Positions 53,330-63,387 of a DNA stretch of 64,000 bases are shown here, one piece after another. A program made the translations under genes and the position numbers. The notes below the pieces were generated by a model. That model saw only the letters and a list, made by a program, of their open reading frames with translations, ran no database searches and had not been told where the DNA came from. Each line of letters opens with the position of its first letter. Position 1 is the stretch's first letter. This DNA is from SAR202 cluster bacterium bin22. Lineage in GTDB: Bacteria > Chloroflexota > Dehalococcoidia > Lucifugimonadales > UBA3495. The DNA lies in assembly GCA_002238505.1 (NCBI GenBank), contig MPMM01000001.1, positions 62,001-126,000 of the forward strand, in the 5' to 3' direction.

Positions 53330-55186
53330 ATGTGCGGCATAGTTGGATATATCGGCAGCCAGTCTGCCTGGCCCATAGTATTGGAAGGTTTGCAGCGGCT
53401 GGAATACCGGGGTTATGACAGCGCGGGTATTGCGGTGCTGGACCGGGCAGGTCAGTTGCGACTTCGCAAGACGGTGGGGAAGGTTGACGGCCTGACCCGT
53501 GGGGACGAGGCCGACTATCCCGATGGCACCGTGGGACTGGGCCACACTCGCTGGGCCACCCACGGACCGCCCACCGACGCCAATGCCCACCCCCTTACCG
53601 GCTGCCACCGCCAGATTGCGGTGGTCCATAACGGTATAGTGGAAAACTATCTGGACTTGAAACGTGGCCTGCAAGCGCGGGGCCACATGTTTTCCTCCGA
53701 GACGGACACGGAAGTAATTGCTCACCTGATAGAGGAGGGCCTCAGCCAGGGGTTGCCATTTCCCGTGGCGTTCCGACGGATGGGCCAGCAGCTGGAAGGA
53801 TCGCAGGCCATCGCGGCGGTATGCCGGGTAGAACCGGACAAGCTGTGCGCGCTGCGCGTGGGCCACGCGGGAGGCATTGTTGTCGCCCACCGGGACGGGC
53901 AGGGAATCGTGGGCAGCGACCTTCCGGCAGCTTTGCCGATACTGCGGCAAAGGCCGGGACCAGTGGCCTACCTGGAGCCGGGAGAAATGGCCCAGGTAAC
54001 CCGCCAAGGTGTGGAGATACTTGACCTGGACGGCAACAACGTCCAGAAAGAAATGCGCACGGTGTTTCCCCAGGATGCCCTGGTGGACCGGGGCGGCTAC
54101 CGGCATTTTATGCTCAAGGAAATTATGGAGCAGCCGCAGGCGGTGGCCGGGGCCCTTCGCGGCCGGGTGAACTTTGACGCCAGCCGGGTGGAATTGCCTG
54201 ATTTCCCCTATTCGGATGAAGAAATCAAGGAGTTTCGAAGGGTTGTGGTGACTGGGTGCGGCACCAGCCTGAATGCCGCCCTGGCAGGTCGTTACCTGAT
54301 TGAGAGGTTTTCCGGTCTTCCGGCAGAGGTTGAGAGCGCTTCGGAATATCGCTACCGGGAACCTTACCTGGACTCCCAAACTCTGGTCGTGGCCATAAGC
54401 CAGTCGGGGGAGACGGCGGACACCATCGCTGCGATGGAGGATGCTTCGGAACGGGGAGCCAGGGTTCTGGCCATTTGCAACGTGGAAGAAAGCGTGGCCG
54501 CGCGCCTGGCCGACGGGGCCCTGTTGATGGGCTCGGGGATGGAGATTGGAGTTGCCAGCACCAAGACCTTCATCGCATCGATTACGATTCTCTTTCTGCT
54601 GGCTGTGTACTTAGGGCAGGCCCGGGGGCGTCTTTCGGCGGAGGAGAGGTCGGTGCTTATCGGGGACCTGGCCCGCTGCCCCCGGCTTATCGGGGAGATG
54701 CTGGCGGACGTTTCCCAGTACCGGACGCTGGCCCAGAAGTTCAGCGGCTATAACAGTTTCCTCTACCTGGGCCGAGGCATCAACTCGGCGATAGCGCAGG
54801 AGGGGGCCCTCAAGCTGAAGGAGATAAGCTACATCCACGCCGAGGGCTATCCTGCCGGAGAGATGAAACATGGCCCCATAGCCCTGATCGACCGAAACAT
54901 GGCTACCCTTGCCCTGGCGCCACGGGATGGCATGTACGACAAAATGTCCGGCAATATCAGGGAGATAAGGGCGCGAAGGGGTGTGATACTGGGAGTGCTG
55001 ACCGAGGGGGATACTGAGCTGGATGAGGAGATCGACGAGGCGCTGTACCTGCCGCCGGCTCCCGACTATATTTACCCGCTTCTGGCAACGATTCCCTTGC
55101 AACTCCTGGCGTATTACATTGCGCTGGACCGGGGGTGCGACGTGGATCAGCCCCGGAACCTGGCCAAGTCGGTGACGGTGGAATAA
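53330..55186 (+). CDS. glmS: glutamine-fructose-6-phosphate aminotransferase (isomerizing)
   Basis: 618-residue enzyme of amino-sugar synthesis. The nucleophile Cys2 (MCGIVGYIG) and the N-terminal amidotransferase domain (YRGYDSAGIAV, GHTRWATHG) are complete. Two sugar-isomerase (SIS) domains are visible at about 290-420 (SQSGETADT) and 460-590. The C-terminal DQPRNLAKSVTVE matches the family. No glmS ribozyme core was recognised upstream. The start ATG is defined by Cys2. Complete gene. Confidence 0.96.
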   Translation: MCGIVGYIGSQSAWPIVLEGLQRLEYRGYDSAGIAVLDRAGQLRLRKTVGKVDGLTRGDEADYPDGTVGLGHTRWATHGPPTDANAHPLTGCHRQIAVVHNGIVENYLDLKRGLQARGHMFSSETDTEVIAHLIEEGLSQGLPFPVAFRRMGQQLEGSQAIAAVCRVEPDKLCALRVGHAGGIVVAHRDGQGIVGSDLPAALPILRQRPGPVAYLEPGEMAQVTRQGVEILDLDGNNVQKEMRTVFPQDALVDRGGYRHFMLKEIMEQPQAVAGALRGRVNFDASRVELPDFPYSDEEIKEFRRVVVTGCGTSLNAALAGRYLIERFSGLPAEVESASEYRYREPYLDSQTLVVAISQSGETADTIAAMEDASERGARVLAICNVEESVAARLADGALLMGSGMEIGVASTKTFIASITILFLLAVYLGQARGRLSAEERSVLIGDLARCPRLIGEMLADVSQYRTLAQKFSGYNSFLYLGRGINSAIAQEGALKLKEISYIHAEGYPAGEMKHGPIALIDRNMATLALAPRDGMYDKMSGNIREIRARRGVILGVLTEGDTELDEEIDEALYLPPAPDYIYPLLATIPLQLLAYYIALDRGCDVDQPRNLAKSVTVE

Positions 55187-55340
55187 TTACCGATACTTGC
55201 CGCTCTGCTGTTCAATCTTTCTTAACATTTGTGACCTAGACTGTTCAGGTCGAAGCCCGTACCGTCTAGGGCATTCTTGCCCGCCAACAGGGCGCAAGTG
55301 TACGGCTCCCACAGTCATTCTAATCTCAGGTAGCAGCTAA

Positions 55341-56702
55341 ATGTTATTGCGGATCAATCACCCGGAGCTTCCCCTGCAGCAGTACGCTTCTGTCCTTCCC
55401 CCGCAGCTGATGGATGACCTGACAACCTTGGCCGAGCAATTCCAGGGTATGCGGTTTGTCCATGCCAACAGCACAGCCACCGGCGGCGGGGTGGCGGAAA
55501 TTCTCCAGTCGCTGGTGCCATTCATGAATTCCCTGGGGCTGGCGACCGAGCGCATAGTGGTCAGCCCGGAAGATTCCAAGTTCTTCCAGGTTACCAAGCG
55601 GATCCACAACCTGCTCCAGGGTTCATCAGGGTCTCTTTCGCAAGAGGAGCTGGAAGTCTATTTCAAGTGCTCCGAACAGGTGGCAGAAGACATCCGGAGC
55701 CGGGAACTCCAGGCGGATGTCTGGTTCTTGCACGATCCCCAGTTGCTTCCGCTGGCGATGCAGTTGCCCAAGACGAACGGTGAACTTCGGCTCTGGGTGT
55801 GCCATATTGACCTGACGGCGCCGAATGCGGAAACCCTGGAAGCTCTGGCCCCACTGACTTCTTACTACGATGGGCTTGCCTTTTCGCTGGACGAGTTTGT
55901 GCCGGACGGGATTACTGGCCACTATCCCGTTTACATTACCCCGCCCTCGATTGACCCACTGACCGACAAGAACACCTCGATGACGGAGGAAGAAGTTTTG
56001 GCCATTGTGTCGGCAATGGGCATAGATACAGAGAGGCCACTGGTTTGCCAGGTGTCCAGGTTCGATTACTGGAAGGACCCGTGGGGAGTTATTGACGCAT
56101 TCCGGCAGGCAAGGGAGTCGGTTCCGGGTATTCAGCTTGCATTGCTGGGACTTAGCCAGGCTGCCGACGACCCTGAGGCGCTGGGAGTACTCCACAGCGT
56201 GAAGGAGTATGCCGCCGGAGACCCTGATATACACGCTTATTTCTACCCGGACGATTTGCCAGATTCAATTGACCGGATAGTGAACGCCTTCCAGACGGCT
56301 TCGGCGGTGATTTTGCAAAAATCCACCAGGGAAGGTTTTGGCTTGACGGTTTCAGAGGCGATGTGGAAGGGCCAACCGGTGATTGGGGGAAATGTCGGGG
56401 GTATTCGAACGCAGATTGAAGATGGTGTCTGTGGTTTCCTGGTCAACAACCCGCAGGAGTGCGGAGAGCGAATAGTCCAGTTGATGCAGGACGAGAGCCG
56501 CCGCAAGGATATGGGCAGAGCGGCCCAGGAAAGGATTCGGGAGAAGTTTCTCTTGCCCCGCCTGGCGCTGGATTACCTGAAAGCGGTTCGGTCCCTGCTT
56601 CCGCTAAGTGCGACCCTGGAGCATTCCAGTAACGGAAACGGCAAGGGAAAAACCGATCCATTCGATGCCCTGGAGCAGTTGAATTTGAACGGGATTAAGT
56701 AA
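55341..56702 (+). CDS. GT4 glycosyltransferase, trehalose synthase (TreT)-like
   Basis: 453-residue retaining glycosyltransferase. The N-terminal GGGVAEIL block (HANSTATGGGVAEILQSL), VWFLHDPQLLPLA and the C-terminal QVSRFDYWKDPWGVIDAFR, KSTREGFGLTVSEAMWKGQPVIGGNVGG (with catalytic Glu residues) match TreT-type trehalose glycosyltransferring synthases. These form trehalose from NDP-glucose and glucose, useful as a compatible solute. Other GT4 phosphorylases, such as those acting on glucosylglycerate, share the fold, so trehalose is probable, not certain. An acidic linker ends with NGNGKGKTDPFDALEQ. Confidence 0.82.
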   Translation: MLLRINHPELPLQQYASVLPPQLMDDLTTLAEQFQGMRFVHANSTATGGGVAEILQSLVPFMNSLGLATERIVVSPEDSKFFQVTKRIHNLLQGSSGSLSQEELEVYFKCSEQVAEDIRSRELQADVWFLHDPQLLPLAMQLPKTNGELRLWVCHIDLTAPNAETLEALAPLTSYYDGLAFSLDEFVPDGITGHYPVYITPPSIDPLTDKNTSMTEEEVLAIVSAMGIDTERPLVCQVSRFDYWKDPWGVIDAFRQARESVPGIQLALLGLSQAADDPEALGVLHSVKEYAAGDPDIHAYFYPDDLPDSIDRIVNAFQTASAVILQKSTREGFGLTVSEAMWKGQPVIGGNVGGIRTQIEDGVCGFLVNNPQECGERIVQLMQDESRRKDMGRAAQERIREKFLLPRLALDYLKAVRSLLPLSATLEHSSNGNGKGKTDPFDALEQLNLNGIK

Positions 56703-57008
56703 GCAGTTAACCAGAGGCTGCCCACTCGGGGTTGGACGGCGGCGCTACGGTCGAATGCTCTGTCTGAGAGTTCACCGGTGTCTTCGCAGTCAGCGGGCGG
56801 TGGTGGGGGTCCAGATTCTATTTCGGCCATCAAATTCTCGACCCTTGTCGTTGCCTATTTCCTCTTATGCTCCTATAATTCTCTACCGTTGTTCGGCGCT
56901 CAACTGACGAGTTCCATCAAATAGTAGAAGGTTTTAGATCTCTCAAGGTCTGCGCCGTGAATTTGCAATATACAGATATAGATTTCGATTACCCCACTGT
57001 ACGGCGTG

Positions 57009-57932
57009 ATGAAAGAATTTGAGCCGATAGAGGTACTTGCCCCAGCCACCACGGCGAACCTGGGCCCTGGCTTTGACTGCCTAGGCATGGCCCTCGACCT
57101 GTGGAATCGGCTGGAGGTGCTGCCGGGTGGCGCCCCCGAGAATGGGGATGCCCTGGTTGAAATTGCCGGAGAGGGCGCGGAGGAACTGGCCACCGACTCG
57201 AGCAATCTCACGTTCCGTGCCATGCAGTTTCTTTTTGATGAGGCCGGGGTTGCCATGCCGCCATTGCGGCTCAGGTGCCACAACACCATCCCCCTTAGCC
57301 GGGGAATGGGAAGCAGCGCGGCCGCCATTGCCGGAGGGCTGGTAGCTGCCAACGCGCTTTGCGACAATCGCTATTCAGACAATGAACTGCTGGAGATGGC
57401 GGCTACTATCGAGGGTCACCCGGACAACGTGGCAGCGGCCATGCTGGGCGGGCTTCAACTGGTGGTTTCCGACGGACCCCAGCTTTACACCGCGCCAATA
57501 CCCGTACCGGAAGACGTCCGGGCAGTTCTGCTTATCCCTGAATCGAGAATTGCTACGGCTGACGCCCGCGCGGTGCTTCCTGGACAGGTCAGCATGGCTG
57601 ACGCGGTATTTAACATGGGGCGCGTTGCCCTTCTTGTGGCGGGAATGGCCCTGGACCGGCCGCAATACCTGGATGTTGCGACCCAGGACCGGCTGCACCA
57701 GCCCTACCGGCAACCGTTGTTCCCGGCGATCAAGGTGATTTTTGCCGCTGCCAGGGATGCAGGTGCCTTGGGAGTGTTCTTGTCGGGCAGCGGTTCTACG
57801 GTGCTGTCCCTGACCCGGGGCAGGGAGATGACAGTAGCATACGAAATGTTTGAGGCGGCCCGTTTGACTGGCATTGTGTCCCGGCTGGAGATAACCCGGC
57901 CGACCGCCAGAGGGGCGCACGTTGTTGCCTGA
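57009..57932 (+). CDS. thrB: homoserine kinase
   Basis: 307-residue GHMP kinase of threonine synthesis. The N-terminus VLAPATTANLGPGFDCLGMALDL and the ATP-binding PLSRGMGSSAAAIAGG (about 94-109) are diagnostic. EGHPDNVAAAMLGG and GVFLSGSGSTVLSL complete the family set. The ATG at 57009 follows a GTG by three bases. Aspartokinase is 70 bases downstream, making an aspartate-family amino-acid pair. The 306-base gap upstream holds no gene. Confidence 0.95.
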   Translation: MKEFEPIEVLAPATTANLGPGFDCLGMALDLWNRLEVLPGGAPENGDALVEIAGEGAEELATDSSNLTFRAMQFLFDEAGVAMPPLRLRCHNTIPLSRGMGSSAAAIAGGLVAANALCDNRYSDNELLEMAATIEGHPDNVAAAMLGGLQLVVSDGPQLYTAPIPVPEDVRAVLLIPESRIATADARAVLPGQVSMADAVFNMGRVALLVAGMALDRPQYLDVATQDRLHQPYRQPLFPAIKVIFAAARDAGALGVFLSGSGSTVLSLTRGREMTVAYEMFEAARLTGIVSRLEITRPTARGAHVVA

Positions 57933-58002
57933 AGACAGACGGTTTGCGCGATTCTTGGTTGTTATGCCTCGTCGGAACTTCCGGGTGGAGGTCTAGTTCG
58001 GG

Positions 58003-59229
58003 TTGGAATTGGTAGTGCACAAGTACGGCGGAAGCTCGGTAGCTGACGCGCAAAAGATTGAAAACGTCGCCAGGCGGATCGGGAAGGTCAAGGAGTCGGG
58101 CCAGAGCATTGTTGCAGTGGCTTCGGCCATGGGAGACACCACCGACGAGTTGATTGACCTGGCGCACACCGTGGCTGCAGACCCGGACCCCAGGGAACTG
58201 GACCTGCTGCTTTCCACCGGGGAACTGGTCTCATGCACGCTGTTGACCATGGCGCTGCGGAACCTGGGTTACGACGCTATTACGCTGAGCGGATTTCAGG
58301 CCGGTATTCGTACGGACGACATGTATGGCAAGGCACGAATATTCAGCATTGAGCCTGGAAGGGTGCAATCGGAGCTTTCTGAGGGAAAGGTTGTTATTGT
58401 TGCGGGGTTCCAGGGTATTACCGAAGACCTCGACATTACTACCCTAGGGCGCGGCGGGTCGGATACTACGGCAGTAGCGCTGGCGGCGGCGTTGAATGCC
58501 GAACGCTGTGATATTTACACCGACGTGGACGGAATATACACCGCCGATCCGCGCATTGTACCCAATGCTCGAAAGCTGTCGGAAATAGACTACGAGGAAA
58601 TGCTGGAACTGGCCAGCTATGGCGCCAAGATGCATCCCCGCTCCATTGAACTGGGAGCGGTGAACGGAGTCCCCATCTACGTGGCCTCCAGCTTCAGTGA
58701 TTCAGCAGGGACATTGATTCACCGGGTTGATAAAGTGAATGAGCTAGAGAATCGGGTAAAAGTAACGGGAATTGCCTACCAAGCCAATTTAGCCAAGATT
58801 ACCGTCCGGTCGCTTCCAGACCGGCCAGGCATTGCTGCGGCGCTGTTTGAGCCGCTGGCGGCGCGGGGCATCAGCGTGGATACCATTGTGCAGAACACGA
58901 GCCTGGAACGGATAACCGACATTAGCTTTACCGTTTCCCGGTCGGAGCTTACCCTGGCCTTCGCCGAGTCGCAGAAACTGCTGTCTCAACTGGGTGGTAC
59001 CGAAGTAATCAGCGACGACACGCTGGCGTCGGTGCATGTGGTGGGGTCGGGAATGCAGAATACCCCGGGCTATGCCTCCAGGATGTTTCGCATACTCGCC
59101 GAAGGCAACATCAATATTGACATGATTACAACGTCAGAAATCCGCATATCCTGCATCATCAAGGAAGAGCAGGTGGCTGACGCGGTCCGACTGCTACACG
59201 AGGGATTTGAACTGGGCGAAGAGAACTGA
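58003..59229 (+). CDS. lysC: aspartokinase
   Basis: 408-residue kinase catalysing the first step of the Asp-derived amino-acid pathway. VHKYGGSSVAD with Lys7, the Ser/Thr site LGRGGSDTTAVALAAALNAERCDIYTDVDGIYTADPRI and two C-terminal ACT domains (VTGIAYQANLAKITVRSLPDRPGIAAALFEPLAARGISVDTI and VVGSGMQNTPGYASRMFRILAEGNINIDMI). The ACT pair implies feedback control by lysine and/or threonine. TTG at 58003 with GGAGG 11 bases ahead is the start. Confidence 0.95.
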   Translation: MELVVHKYGGSSVADAQKIENVARRIGKVKESGQSIVAVASAMGDTTDELIDLAHTVAADPDPRELDLLLSTGELVSCTLLTMALRNLGYDAITLSGFQAGIRTDDMYGKARIFSIEPGRVQSELSEGKVVIVAGFQGITEDLDITTLGRGGSDTTAVALAAALNAERCDIYTDVDGIYTADPRIVPNARKLSEIDYEEMLELASYGAKMHPRSIELGAVNGVPIYVASSFSDSAGTLIHRVDKVNELENRVKVTGIAYQANLAKITVRSLPDRPGIAAALFEPLAARGISVDTIVQNTSLERITDISFTVSRSELTLAFAESQKLLSQLGGTEVISDDTLASVHVVGSGMQNTPGYASRMFRILAEGNINIDMITTSEIRISCIIKEEQVADAVRLLHEGFELGEEN

Positions 59230-59258
59230 TTGCCTTTGATACTCGGCAGGGAGGCCCC

Positions 59259-59969
59259 GTGACCCAGCCCTATCTCTCCGTGGTAATTCCGGCGTACAAC
59301 GAAGAATCGCGGATTGAGGCCACGCTGGAACAAGTCCACTCCTATCTGTCCCACCAATCGTACTCCTGGGAAATCGTGGTTGCCGACGATGGCAGCATCG
59401 ACAGCACCGCTCGGCTTGTGTCCGAATTTTGCCAGGAAAGAACCGGCGTGCGATTGTTGACCCTGGTCCACCGGGGCAAGGGATGGGCAGTGCAGCAGGG
59501 GATGCTGGCAGCAGAAGGAACTTACATGTTCCTTTGTGACGCCGACCTTTCCATGCCAATTGAACAAATTGACCGGTTCCTGTCGCTGGAAGGAGGGGGT
59601 GCTGACATTACTGTGGGGTCGCGGGAGTTGGCTGGGTCAAGAAGGATTGGAGAGCCTGGACGCCGGCACGTGATGGGCCGGGGCTTCAACTGGATGATAA
59701 GGGCGCTGGCCTTGCCAGGAATACGAGATACCCAGTGCGGGTTCAAGTGCTTTCGGGCCGAGACAACGCTCCCCCTGTTTGAAAGACAGACCCTGTGGGG
59801 TTTTGCCTTTGATGTGGAAATACTCTATATGGCCCGCAAGGCTGGTCTGGAAGTTCGCGAGGTCGCCATAGACTGGCATTATCGGGAGGGTAGCAAGGTT
59901 CGGCCCCTGAGGGATGCTTTGGCGATGGCCTGGGATGTTCTGAAGATCCGGTGGGAATTGCGAGGGTAA
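59259..59969 (+). CDS. family-2 glycosyltransferase (dolichyl-phosphate sugar synthase-like)
   Basis: 236-residue inverting glycosyltransferase with GT-A fold. The N-terminus LSVVIPAYNEESRIEATLEQ, the VADDGSIDST block and the DxD-type Asp94-Ala-Asp96 (LCDADLSMP) are visible; the later GFAFDVEILYMARKAGLEVREVAIDWHYREGSKV is the ALG5/DPM1-like acceptor region. Such enzymes make polyprenyl-phosphate glucose or mannose for cell-envelope glycans. GTG at 59259 has GGGAGG four bases before it. No membrane segments are visible. Confidence 0.87.
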   Translation: MTQPYLSVVIPAYNEESRIEATLEQVHSYLSHQSYSWEIVVADDGSIDSTARLVSEFCQERTGVRLLTLVHRGKGWAVQQGMLAAEGTYMFLCDADLSMPIEQIDRFLSLEGGGADITVGSRELAGSRRIGEPGRRHVMGRGFNWMIRALALPGIRDTQCGFKCFRAETTLPLFERQTLWGFAFDVEILYMARKAGLEVREVAIDWHYREGSKVRPLRDALAMAWDVLKIRWELRG

Positions 59970-60134
59970 TCCGGAAAGTAATTTACGAAATCAGTCGCTC
60001 AGGTAATGTTCGAGTAATAGTGACTGGATAAAGTATAGGTAACATAAATATTGGAATAAGAGAGCGCTGCTCCGCCTGGTTCAGGTATTTTGAGCAGAAA
60101 TTCAAAATAGTTTCAAAAAGTTAACAATTATGCC

Positions 60135-60164
60135 TTGACCTCGCGTGGAGAAGTAGTGTAACAA
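60135..60164 (+). promoter_or_regulatory. candidate promoter of the TPR protein gene
   Basis: TTGACC (60135-60140) and TAACAA (60159-60164), 18-base spacer, in an AT-rich gap of 273 bases (59970-60242) that shows no gene. Confidence 0.4.
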
Positions 60165-60242
60165 CTAATCATAATTAATTTTATCCCGGCAATTGATAAT
60201 AGAGACCTCGTTCAGCACTATTTTTACTGGAGAGACTTAGAG

Positions 60243-61028
60243 ATGGAAATGACCAAGAATACGGACAAGACCAGAATAAGACGGGAATGGACCAAGCAGG
60301 CCATTGACCTCGCGATGAAGGGCGAGTGGCAGCGCGCTACTGAGGTGAATCAGGCCCTTCTGGCGCTTTACCCGGAAGACGTGGATGCGAAGAACCGCCT
60401 GGGCAAGGCCTTCATGGAACTGGGTGAATATGGCAATGCCAGGGAAGTTCTGGCGGAAGTCGTTCAATTGGCCCCTTATAACAATATTGCGCAGAAGAAC
60501 CTGGCCAGGCTGGAGCAGATGGAAAGCGCGCCAGTGGCCGTGAAACAGGCTCGCAAGGCCAGCGGCGCACCTAGGCTGTTTATTGCGGAAACTGGAAAGT
60601 CGGCAACCACTGTACTGAAGCGGCCCTCCGGGGCAGGGGCGCCTACCAGCGTAGCTCCGGGAGACCCGGTCAATCTGGCAGTTAAGAACCAGTCAATTTC
60701 TGCCTACATTAACGAGGACGAATACCTCGGCAAGGTAGAGGCTAGGCTGGCCAGCCGGTTGGTCAAACTGATTAACGGCGGCAACCGCTATGAAGCTGCC
60801 GTGGTAGGAGTCAATGACTGGGGAGTTTCAGTAATCATCCGGGAGGCTTACCGGCACCCCAGCTTGCACAGCATTTCGTCCTTCCCGACCAGCGCGCGGG
60901 CCGAGCACCGCCCCCTGGCAAGCAACAGCGTGCTGAATTACATGGACGGTGATGGCATCGATGCTGAAGAAGAGGGAGAGGTTGAATTCGTCAAGATTGC
61001 CGGCTTTGACGGTGAATGGGACGAGTAA
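60243..61028 (+). CDS. TPR-containing protein with conserved C-terminal domain, function unknown
   Basis: 261 residues. Residues about 14-95 form two to three tetratricopeptide repeats (AIDLAMKGEWQRATEVNQALLALYPEDVDAKNRLGKAFMELGEYGNAREVLAEVVQLAPYNN). A basic linker (KQARKASGAP, VLKRPSGAG) follows. Then comes a mixed alpha/beta domain (YLGKVEARLASRLVKLINGGNRYEAAVVGVNDWGVSVIIREAYRHPSLHSISSFP). The C-terminus is acidic. No signal or membrane segment. Likely a cytoplasmic scaffold or nucleic-acid-binding adapter, as the basic linker and acidic tail suggest, but this is not established. GGAGAG precedes the ATG. Confidence 0.75.
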   Translation: MEMTKNTDKTRIRREWTKQAIDLAMKGEWQRATEVNQALLALYPEDVDAKNRLGKAFMELGEYGNAREVLAEVVQLAPYNNIAQKNLARLEQMESAPVAVKQARKASGAPRLFIAETGKSATTVLKRPSGAGAPTSVAPGDPVNLAVKNQSISAYINEDEYLGKVEARLASRLVKLINGGNRYEAAVVGVNDWGVSVIIREAYRHPSLHSISSFPTSARAEHRPLASNSVLNYMDGDGIDAEEEGEVEFVKIAGFDGEWDE

Positions 61029-61055
61029 CATCCACGGTTGCACCAGCAATGAAAC

Positions 61056-61088
61056 GGGGCCGGACACCAAGTCCGGCCCCGAGTTTTT
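61056..61088. terminator. rho-independent terminator between the TPR gene and the OppF gene
   Basis: Perfect ten-base stem GGGGCCGGAC/GTCCGGCCCC (61056-61065 with 61071-61080, loop ACCAA), then GAGTTTTTGC. It serves the plus strand and lies 32 bases from the convergent OppF stop. Confidence 0.88.
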
Positions 61089-61119
61089 GCAGCCAGTAAT
61101 TCTCCGGCCTCTGCTGGAC

Positions 61120-62103
61120 CTAGTAGAGGTGGCAGGAAACCCGGTGCTGGGGAGCAACTTCCTTGTCCACCGGAATTTCCACCGAGCACTTGTCCATGGC
61201 GAAGGGGCACCTGGGGTGGAACCGACACCCCGACGGAGGATTTATGGGAGACGGAACTTCTCCCGTTAGAATGATTTCCTCTCTCACCAGATCCGGGTGG
61301 GAGGGCAAAGCCGCCGAAAACAGAGCCTTGGTATATGGGTGCAGCGGGTTCTGGTACAACTCCTCGGTCTCGGCGTACTCCACTATCTGGCCCAGGTACA
61401 TGACCGCAGTCTGGTGGGCCATGTAACGAACGGTTGCCAGATTGTGGGCGATCAGCAGGTAGCTGACGTTGTACTCGGCCTGCAGATCCACCAGCAAATT
61501 CATGATCTGTGCGCGAATGGAAACGTCCAGCGCGGAAACAGGCTCGTCCAGCACAATCATTTTGGGGAAGGAGGCGAGAGCGCTGGCAACGGCGATTCTC
61601 TGACGCTGGCCGCCGCTGAACTCGTGCGGGTAGTTGTTGGCCTGCTGGGCGTGGAGTCCGACCTGGGACAGCACCTCGCCCACACGCTCATCCCGTTCCT
61701 GGTGGCTTACCGAACGGTTTACAACCAACGGTTCGGCGATGATGTCTCTTACCCTCATGCGGGGGCTCAGGGAAGACCACGGATCCTGGAATACTGCCTG
61801 GACCGTAGTACGGTAGTCTTGCAATTCCGTTCCCCGGAAGGACTGGATATCCTTTCCATCGAGGAGGATTTCGCCTTCCGTTGGCTTTTCAAGGCGCAAC
61901 ATCAGCTTACTGGTGGTAGTCTTGCCGCAGCCTGACTCCCCAACCAGCCCCAGTGTTTCACCCTGATTGATGCTGAAATTGATGCTGTCCACCGCCTGCA
62001 CGTGGCCGATGGTCTTCATCAGGATCAGTCCCTTGGTGACGGGGAAGTATTTCTTAAGGTTCTTTACCTGGATGAGGGGAGTATCGCCGTTGGTTGTTAC
62101 CAT
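61120..62103 (-). CDS. peptide-type ABC transporter ATP-binding protein, OppF/DppF family
   Basis: 327-residue ATPase. Walker A is GESGCGKTT, signature FSGGQRQRI, Walker [12 protein letters not shown], and the C-terminal [15 protein letters not shown] region is typical of OppF. The start overlaps the OppD stop by seven bases, giving tight translational coupling. The pair has no adjoining permease or binding-protein gene, so it probably energises a transporter encoded elsewhere, such as one or both ATPase-less sets at 18-30 kb. GGTTGTTACCATG shows no good ribosome binding site, again pointing to coupling. Confidence 0.93.
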   Translation of the reverse strand: MVTTNGDTPLIQVKNLKKYFPVTKGLILMKTIGHVQAVDSINFSINQGETLGLVGESGCGKTTTSKLMLRLEKPTEGEILLDGKDIQSFRGTELQDYRTTVQAVFQDPWSSLSPRMRVRDIIAEPLVVNRSVSHQERDERVGEVLSQVGLHAQQANNYPHEFSGGQRQRIAVASALASFPKMIVLDEPVSALDVSIRAQIMNLLVDLQAEYNVSYLLIAHNLATVRYMAHQTAVMYLGQIVEYAETEELYQNPLHPYTKALFSAALPSHPDLVREEIILTGEVPSPINPPSGCRFHPRCPFAMDKCSVEIPVDKEVAPQHRVSCHLY

Positions 62104-63086
62104 GATTCGTCCATCCTCCAGCAGTCGGCGGTGTGGGCCTCACTTACGGTGTAGGAAGGCGGATACTCGCCGAGACACTTATCGCGGACAAATTCGCATC
62201 GGTCGGCGAACCGGCAGCCTTCGGGCAAATTGGACAGCAACGGAGGCTGGCCTTCAATGGAATACAACCGCGAGGTCCTTTCTTCAAGCTTGGGCACCGA
62301 GTCAATCAACGCCCTGGTGTAGGGGTGGGAAGGCTCGTTGAAAATTTCACGGACGGGACCGTTTTCCACAACCCGGCCAGCATACATTACCGCAACCCGG
62401 TCGCACATTCGGGCGACTACACCAAAGTCGTGAGTGATGAAGATTATGGCCAGGCCCGTTTCTGCCTGAATGTCCTTCAGCAACCTGAGGTACTGAAGCT
62501 GAATAGTCACGTCGAGAGCCGTTGTAGGCTCGTCGGCAATGATGACGCCTGGTTCGCAGGACAGGGCGATAGCGCCTACCACCCTCTGCTTCATGCCGCC
62601 GCTCATCTGGTGGGGGAAGTCATCCAGACGCCGTTCGGGAGCGGCAACGTTTACGTTGCGCAGGGCGTCAACAGCCCGGGAGAGCATGTTCTTGTGGCTT
62701 TCCCTTCGGGCCATGCCCAGGGCTTCCATCAACTGGTTGCCGATGGTGAACACAGGGTTTAGAGAAGTCTGTGGGTCCTGGAGAATCATCGAGATCTGGC
62801 GCCCGCGAATCTGGCGCATCTCGTCTTCACTCTTCTGAAGTATGTCGTCGCCGTTCAGCCGGATTGAACCGGATACAATCTTGCCCGCCGGCTGGGGCAC
62901 CAGCCGGAGCAGGGAAAGGGCCGTCATGGTTTTGCCGCAGCCGGATTCCCCCACGATGCCCAGAGTCTCGCCCTCTCTGAGAAAGAAGCTGACGCCGTCC
63001 ACGGCCTTAACGGTGTTGGTCCGGTTGAAGAAATAGGTATGCAGGTCTTCAACTTCCAGGATTACGTTGCTCGTATCCACGCTCAT
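62097..63086 (-). CDS. peptide-type ABC transporter ATP-binding protein, OppD/DppD family
   Basis: 329-residue ATPase: Walker [10 protein letters not shown], signature MSGGMKQRV, Walker B VIIADEPTTALD, and the Cys-containing CRFADRCEFVRDKC at the end. AGGAAG is the ribosome binding site eight bases before the ATG. It is the first gene of the OppD-OppF pair. Its signature and Walker motifs differ from the lone OppD at 46178 (LSGGMCQRV), so they are separate paralogues rather than a recent copy. Confidence 0.93.
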   Translation of the reverse strand: MSVDTSNVILEVEDLHTYFFNRTNTVKAVDGVSFFLREGETLGIVGESGCGKTMTALSLLRLVPQPAGKIVSGSIRLNGDDILQKSEDEMRQIRGRQISMILQDPQTSLNPVFTIGNQLMEALGMARRESHKNMLSRAVDALRNVNVAAPERRLDDFPHQMSGGMKQRVVGAIALSCEPGVIIADEPTTALDVTIQLQYLRLLKDIQAETGLAIIFITHDFGVVARMCDRVAVMYAGRVVENGPVREIFNEPSHPYTRALIDSVPKLEERTSRLYSIEGQPPLLSNLPEGCRFADRCEFVRDKCLGEYPPSYTVSEAHTADCWRMDESW

Positions 63087-63387
63087 AAAAACTGCTTCCT
63101 TCAGTAAGGCACACTGCTAACCAATAAAGGTGAGCGATAGATGTGCCGAATGGCCGGTCCCGCCGGAGGAGAGTAGCCCGCCAAGGGAAAACCAGTAGTT
63201 TGCCCGATATGAATGAACTCGGAGAATTAGTTCGTGATTCCCTACTATTTCAACACCTGAATCGGCAGATTCGGCAACTACCTGCTAAAGCCGGACCGCC
63301 AAGTTTTCCGGAATATATACTACGGCGGTTTTCAATGTCAACATCGGGCCAATTCCATTCGATTCAATACTGACAGCCACCAGCTGT

